Of a stretch of 10,564 bases of DNA, positions 7,663 through 10,564 are shown piece by piece. The number at the start of each line of letters is the position of its first letter. Positions within the stretch are counted from its first letter, which is position 1. The notes below the pieces were generated by a model. It saw only the letters and a list, made by a program, of their open reading frames with translations. It was not told the DNA's origin and searched no databases. A program made the translations under genes and the position numbers. This stretch comes from Sphingomonadales bacterium. Lineage in GTDB: Bacteria > Pseudomonadota > Alphaproteobacteria > Sphingomonadales > Sphingomonadaceae. Location: contig JAGWVC010000120.1 of NCBI GenBank assembly GCA_018971065.1, forward strand, positions 1-10,564. Direction: 5' to 3'.

Positions 7663-8454
7663 ATGGTCTCGATCGCAACCTGGAACATCAATTCCGTCCG
7701 CCTCCGCGCCGATCAGGTGCTGAAAGTCCTGTCGGAACACGCGCCCGACGTGCTGTGCCTGCAGGAGATCAAGTGCGCCGAACACCTGTTCCCGCATGAG
7801 GTGTTCGAGGCCGCCGGCTACACCCACCGCGCCGTCCACGGCCAGAAGGGCTACCACGGCGTCGCCACGGTCAGCCGCGTGCCCTTCCGCGAATATTCGC
7901 GGCATGACTGGCAGGACAACGGCGAGGCGCGCCACGTCGGGGTCGAGCTGCTGGGTCCGGGGCAGGGGGTCATCATCGAGAACGTCTACATCCCCGCCGG
8001 CGGCGACATTCCCGATCGCGATCAGAACCCCAAGTTCGGCCAGAAGCTGGACTTCCTCGACCGCATGACCCGCTGGGCCGATGCGCTCGATCGCCCCACG
8101 CTGATCGTCGGCGACTTCAACATCGCCCCGCTGCCCAGCGATGTCTACGACCACAAGGCGCTGCTCAAGGTCGTCAGCCACACCCCGGTCGAGGTCGAGG
8201 CGCTGCAACGCTTCGCCGATGCCCACGGCTGGGTCGATCTCGGCCGCAAGCATATCCCCGCGCCCGAACGCAACTACTCGTGGTGGTCCTACCGCGCCTA
8301 CTGGCGCGACAAGGATCAGGGCCGCCGGCTCGATCACATGTGGGCCTCGCCCGGCCTTGCCGCGCAGTCCACCGCGCACCGCTTCATCGAGGAAACCCGG
8401 CGCTGGGAATCGCCCTCGGACCATATCCCGCTGGTCACGGAGTTCGCCCTTTGA
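7663..8454 (+). CDS. xthA: Exodeoxyribonuclease III (AP endonuclease)
   Basis: This DNA repair enzyme cuts at abasic sites and removes 3' blocks and 3' nucleotides from double-stranded DNA in base excision repair. The 263 residues show the complete metal-dependent active site of the exonuclease III family. These are Asn8 in TWNINS, Glu35 in LQEIK, Tyr in NVYIPAGG, Asp151 and Asn153 in GDFNIAP, Asp224 in RLDHMW and Asp253-His254 in SDHIPL. AAGG at 7652-7655 lies 7 nt before the ATG. It sits 46 nt after the strong terminator, so it must have its own promoter, which I cannot point to. Its stop overlaps the likely TTG start of ribA. Confidence 0.97.
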   Translation: MVSIATWNINSVRLRADQVLKVLSEHAPDVLCLQEIKCAEHLFPHEVFEAAGYTHRAVHGQKGYHGVATVSRVPFREYSRHDWQDNGEARHVGVELLGPGQGVIIENVYIPAGGDIPDRDQNPKFGQKLDFLDRMTRWADALDRPTLIVGDFNIAPLPSDVYDHKALLKVVSHTPVEVEALQRFADAHGWVDLGRKHIPAPERNYSWWSYRAYWRDKDQGRRLDHMWASPGLAAQSTAHRFIEETRRWESPSDHIPLVTEFAL

Positions 8455-9515
8455 GGGCAGGGGGCGGCTCACCCGCCACCCGGCGGGTGGCCCAGGCGCT
8501 TGACGCGCTGCGCCACGGCTGGGCGATTTCGCTTCCCGGCCTGTTCCTGCTTCCCGCTGAGACCGGCTTCGGCGATTGGTCGGCGCGCCACATGCTGATC
8601 GGCGCCGCCCGTGCCGCCACGCTCAAGCTGGCCAATCAGCGCGATGCCGCCGTCCCCGAAGCCCCGGTGCTGATCCGCAGCGCCGAACCGTTCGACCTTG
8701 CCGCCGCGCGCCTCGTCGCCGATCCCGCGCGTGATCTCGAATACCCGATGAAGGGCCCGTTCCTGGCCGACCCGATGGCCGCGCCCGCCGAAGCGGCTGC
8801 CGCGATGGAACTCGCCCGGCTCGCCGGCATCCTCCCCGCGTTCCTCGTCCTGCCGGCACCCGCGCCCGATGCGCCCGCCACCAGCGCCGCCGACCTTGCC
8901 GAATTCACGAACCCCGCGCACCTGCAAATCGCCGCCCGCGCCCGCCTGCCGGTCAGCGCCACCGACGATGCCGAAATCGTCGCCTTCCGCGCCCGCGATG
9001 ACCTGCGCGAACACGTCGCGCTGATTCTGGGCCGCCAGACCGGCGACCGCGCGCCACTGGTCCGCCTCCACTCCGAATGCCTGACCGGGGACGTCCTCGG
9101 CAGCCTCAAGTGCGATTGCGGTCCCCAGCTCGATGCCGCGCTGGCCCGCATGGCGGCAGAGGCCGGGGCCGGGGGCTGGGGCGTGCTGCTCTATCTCCGT
9201 CAGGAAGGGCGCGGCATCGGCCTCGTCAACAAGCTGCGCGCCTACCAGCTTCAGGACCAGGGTTTCGACACGGTGGACGCCAACACCCGCCTGGGCCTGC
9301 CCGCCGAAGCGCGCGACTTTCCGGTGGCGGCGCGAATGCTGGAATTGCTGGGCGTGCGAACGATCCGCCTGCTGACCAACAACCCGGAAAAGGTCGCCAC
9401 GCTGGCCGCCGCCGGCGTCACGATCGGTGAGCGTGTCCCCCACGCGCTGCCCACCAACCCGCACAACGAACGCTATCTGGCCACCAAGCGCGACCGGGCG
9501 GGCCACCTGCTTTAA
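8451..9515 (+). CDS. ribA: GTP cyclohydrolase II with degenerate RibB-like N-terminal domain
   Basis: The C-terminal part (about residues 160-354) is a complete GTP cyclohydrolase II, which opens GTP in the first step of riboflavin synthesis. It has the zinc cysteines Cys210, Cys221 and Cys223 in HSECLTGD...KCDCG. It has RQEGRGIGL, Tyr265 (matches E. coli Tyr105) and Arg288 (matches Arg128). The N-terminal part looks like a shrunken DHBP synthase (RibB). RVAQALDALRHG at 12-23 and ELARLAGILPA at 120-130 copy RibB's first helix and its C-terminal region. The catalytic DDEDRENEGD and GHTEA motifs are absent. No ATG is available near the end of xthA. I choose TTG 8451, which overlaps the xthA stop (TTGA) and has GGAG at 8439-8442, 8 nt upstream. 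GTG 8487 is possible but lacks a ribosome binding site. Confidence 0.93.
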   Translation: MRAGGGSPATRRVAQALDALRHGWAISLPGLFLLPAETGFGDWSARHMLIGAARAATLKLANQRDAAVPEAPVLIRSAEPFDLAAARLVADPARDLEYPMKGPFLADPMAAPAEAAAAMELARLAGILPAFLVLPAPAPDAPATSAADLAEFTNPAHLQIAARARLPVSATDDAEIVAFRARDDLREHVALILGRQTGDRAPLVRLHSECLTGDVLGSLKCDCGPQLDAALARMAAEAGAGGWGVLLYLRQEGRGIGLVNKLRAYQLQDQGFDTVDANTRLGLPAEARDFPVAARMLELLGVRTIRLLTNNPEKVATLAAAGVTIGERVPHALPTNPHNERYLATKRDRAGHLL

Positions 9516-9534
9516 CGCCCGCACCGATTTTTTT
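9498..9534 (+). terminator. Probable intrinsic terminator of xthA-ribA
   Basis: GCGGGC (9498-9503) pairs with GCCCGC (9517-9522) across a 13-nt loop that contains the ribA stop codon. After ACCGA comes a run of seven T (9528-9534). The stem is short and the T run is offset by 5 nt, so efficiency may be modest. Confidence 0.5.
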
Positions 9535-9631
9535 GCAGTGCAGCAAACTTACGCCGATTTGCCGCTTCGCTGAAACATCTCCCGGCCATTGGCGACGCGA
9601 TAGGCCAACGGTTCCGGGAAATTCGGTCAGC

Positions 9632-10441
9632 ATGATCCGACACCTCTTCCACGCCGGCATGTCCGCGCTGTTCCTCATGCTGTCCAGCTTCTCGGTCGCG
9701 GCCGCGCCAGCGCTGTTCTTCAACTCGATCGAGAACACGCGGGCCATTGGCGCATTCGCGTTGCAGGGCGACCTGTTCCACGTCCAGGGACTGGTGCTGG
9801 AGCCGGGGCGGATCTGGGTCACCTCGGTGGACCTCGACGGGCATCGCGGCTTCCTGCACGAATTCGACCGCGCCACCGGCCGGCCGTTGCGGCGGCTGGA
9901 ACTGACCGACGGCGCGCGTTACCACGCCGGCGGCATCTCGATGTCCGGGCGTTCGATCTGGGTGCCGGTGGCGGAAAATCGGCCGCACAGTTCGGCAGTG
10001 CTGATGGAGATCGACGCGGACACCCTGACCGTGCGCCGCCGCATCGCGGTTCCCGATCACCTCGGCTGCGTCGCGGCATCCGGCACCACGCTGGTGGCGG
10101 GCAACTGGGACAGCGAACTGCTCTACATGTTCGATCCGGCCAGCGGCGCGCTGGTGCGCACCGTCCGCAACCCGTCGGCGACGCATTTCCAGGACATGAA
10201 GCTGGCGAACGGGCAACTCGTGGCCGGCGGCAACCTCAACTGGTGGAGCGGCACGGTCGACTGGATCGACCTGACCACCATGACCGTGAAACGATCGCTG
10301 CGTGCCGGTGCGGTCGGCCGTCTGAAGCCGATCGGTCGCGGCGGCCCGCTGACCGGCGAGGGCATGGCCGTCGAAGGCCGCGATCTCTACGTCATCCCCG
10401 AGGACGGGCCGGGCCGGGTGTTGCGCTTCCGGATGCTGTAG
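9632..10441 (+). CDS. Exported beta-propeller-like protein, function unknown (perhaps DUF6454)
   Basis: The 269-residue protein begins with a clear signal peptide (MIRHLFHAGMSALFLMLSS, probable cleavage after SVAAA, about residue 24), so it is periplasmic or secreted. The mature part is a series of beta-rich repeats of the propeller kind: HVQGLVLEPGRIWVTSVD at about 50-67, GFLHEFDRATG, YHAGGISMSGRSIWVPVA, then LLYMFDPASGALV. The last unit includes EGMAVEGRDLYVIPEDG. This resembles proteins listed as DUF6454, from memory only. No catalytic residues or metal sites are apparent. ATG 9632 is chosen because the signal peptide starts there; the upstream 33 codons of the frame look non-coding. The ribosome binding site is weak. 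Its base composition matches its neighbours. Confidence 0.82.
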   Translation: MIRHLFHAGMSALFLMLSSFSVAAAPALFFNSIENTRAIGAFALQGDLFHVQGLVLEPGRIWVTSVDLDGHRGFLHEFDRATGRPLRRLELTDGARYHAGGISMSGRSIWVPVAENRPHSSAVLMEIDADTLTVRRRIAVPDHLGCVAASGTTLVAGNWDSELLYMFDPASGALVRTVRNPSATHFQDMKLANGQLVAGGNLNWWSGTVDWIDLTTMTVKRSLRAGAVGRLKPIGRGGPLTGEGMAVEGRDLYVIPEDGPGRVLRFRML

Positions 10442-10462
10442 CCTGGCGCTGCCAATCCGCCG

Positions 10463-10564
10463 TCAAAACCGCCGGAAATACCGCACGATCCCCTCGGCCA
10501 GGGTGTTCGCGCCGATCGCCATCCGGTCCCCCGCCCAGTCCGCCACGAACGCGGTCGGGCCGCT
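10463..10564 (-). CDS. C-terminal fragment of an unidentified protein
   Basis: The minus-strand frame runs from the window edge to TGA at 10465-10463 and encodes 33 residues. It starts SGPTAFVADWAGDRMAIG and ends AEGIVRYFRRF. The composition is protein-like, and the position (convergent with the gene ending at 10441, 21 nt away) makes a real gene end likely. I do not recognise the family. The ending loosely recalls the C-terminus of cell-wall amidases, but this is too little to name it. Confidence 0.55.
   Translation of the reverse strand, partial: SGPTAFVADWAGDRMAIGANTLAEGIVRYFRRF

Noticed and set aside
7552..8472. A 306-codon minus-strand frame opposite xthA
   Set aside because: xthA has its full catalytic set on the plus strand; the antisense frame also runs through the terminator hairpin and shows no motifs.
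8469..9524. A 351-codon minus-strand frame opposite ribA
   Set aside because: ribA is unmistakable on the plus strand; the antisense translation is Gly/Ala/Arg-rich filler.

Overview
The window reads as chromosomal DNA of an alphaproteobacterium, most likely a sphingomonad (Sphingomonadales, Novosphingobium-like). Reasons: high GC, an unbroken run of ordinary alphaproteobacterial genes, a TonB-dependent receptor, a zinc-free L33, a Cys-type intracellular PHB depolymerase, and a GGAAC-N16-CGTT site that matches the EcfG general stress response promoter. I see no insertion sequence, phage, integron or CRISPR material. This is mostly housekeeping DNA, and I do not see a convincing new multi-gene system. 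The interest is in regulatory sites, start codons and one unusual domain architecture.

Layout. 1-202 (-): 5' end of a TonB-dependent receptor. 203-506: divergent control region with two inverted repeats. 507-1544 (+): cytosolic DUF7064/7065-like (CrtC/AttH-like) protein of unknown function, GTG start. 1573-1648 (-): tRNA-Thr(CGU) with its own promoter. 1761-3035 (-): intracellular PHB depolymerase phaZ, probably starting at a TTG well inside the longest open frame. 3036-3281: divergent promoter region. 3282-5123 (+): MsbA-related ABC exporter. 5163-5978 (+): uppP. 6058-6330 (+): small YeaQ/GlsB-like membrane protein behind the EcfG-type promoter. 6504-6671 (+): rpmG. 6712-7380 (+): lolA. 7381-7616: untranslated stretch ending in a perfect intrinsic terminator. 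7663-8454 (+): xthA, overlapping by 4 nt with ribA (8451-9515, +), whose N-terminal third is a degenerate RibB domain. 9632-10441 (+): secreted propeller-like protein. 10463-10564 (-): 3' end of an unidentified gene.

How the genes fit together. The ABC exporter, UppP and LolA all serve the envelope (lipid export, undecaprenyl phosphate recycling, lipoprotein transport). The exporter and uppP look co-transcribed, and rpmG-lolA looks like a second unit. The YeaQ-like gene may respond separately to general stress through the EcfG-type promoter. xthA and ribA look translationally coupled. phaZ mobilises stored PHB and diverges from the exporter. The receptor and the DUF protein diverge from a shared region; a common substrate is possible but not shown by the sequence.
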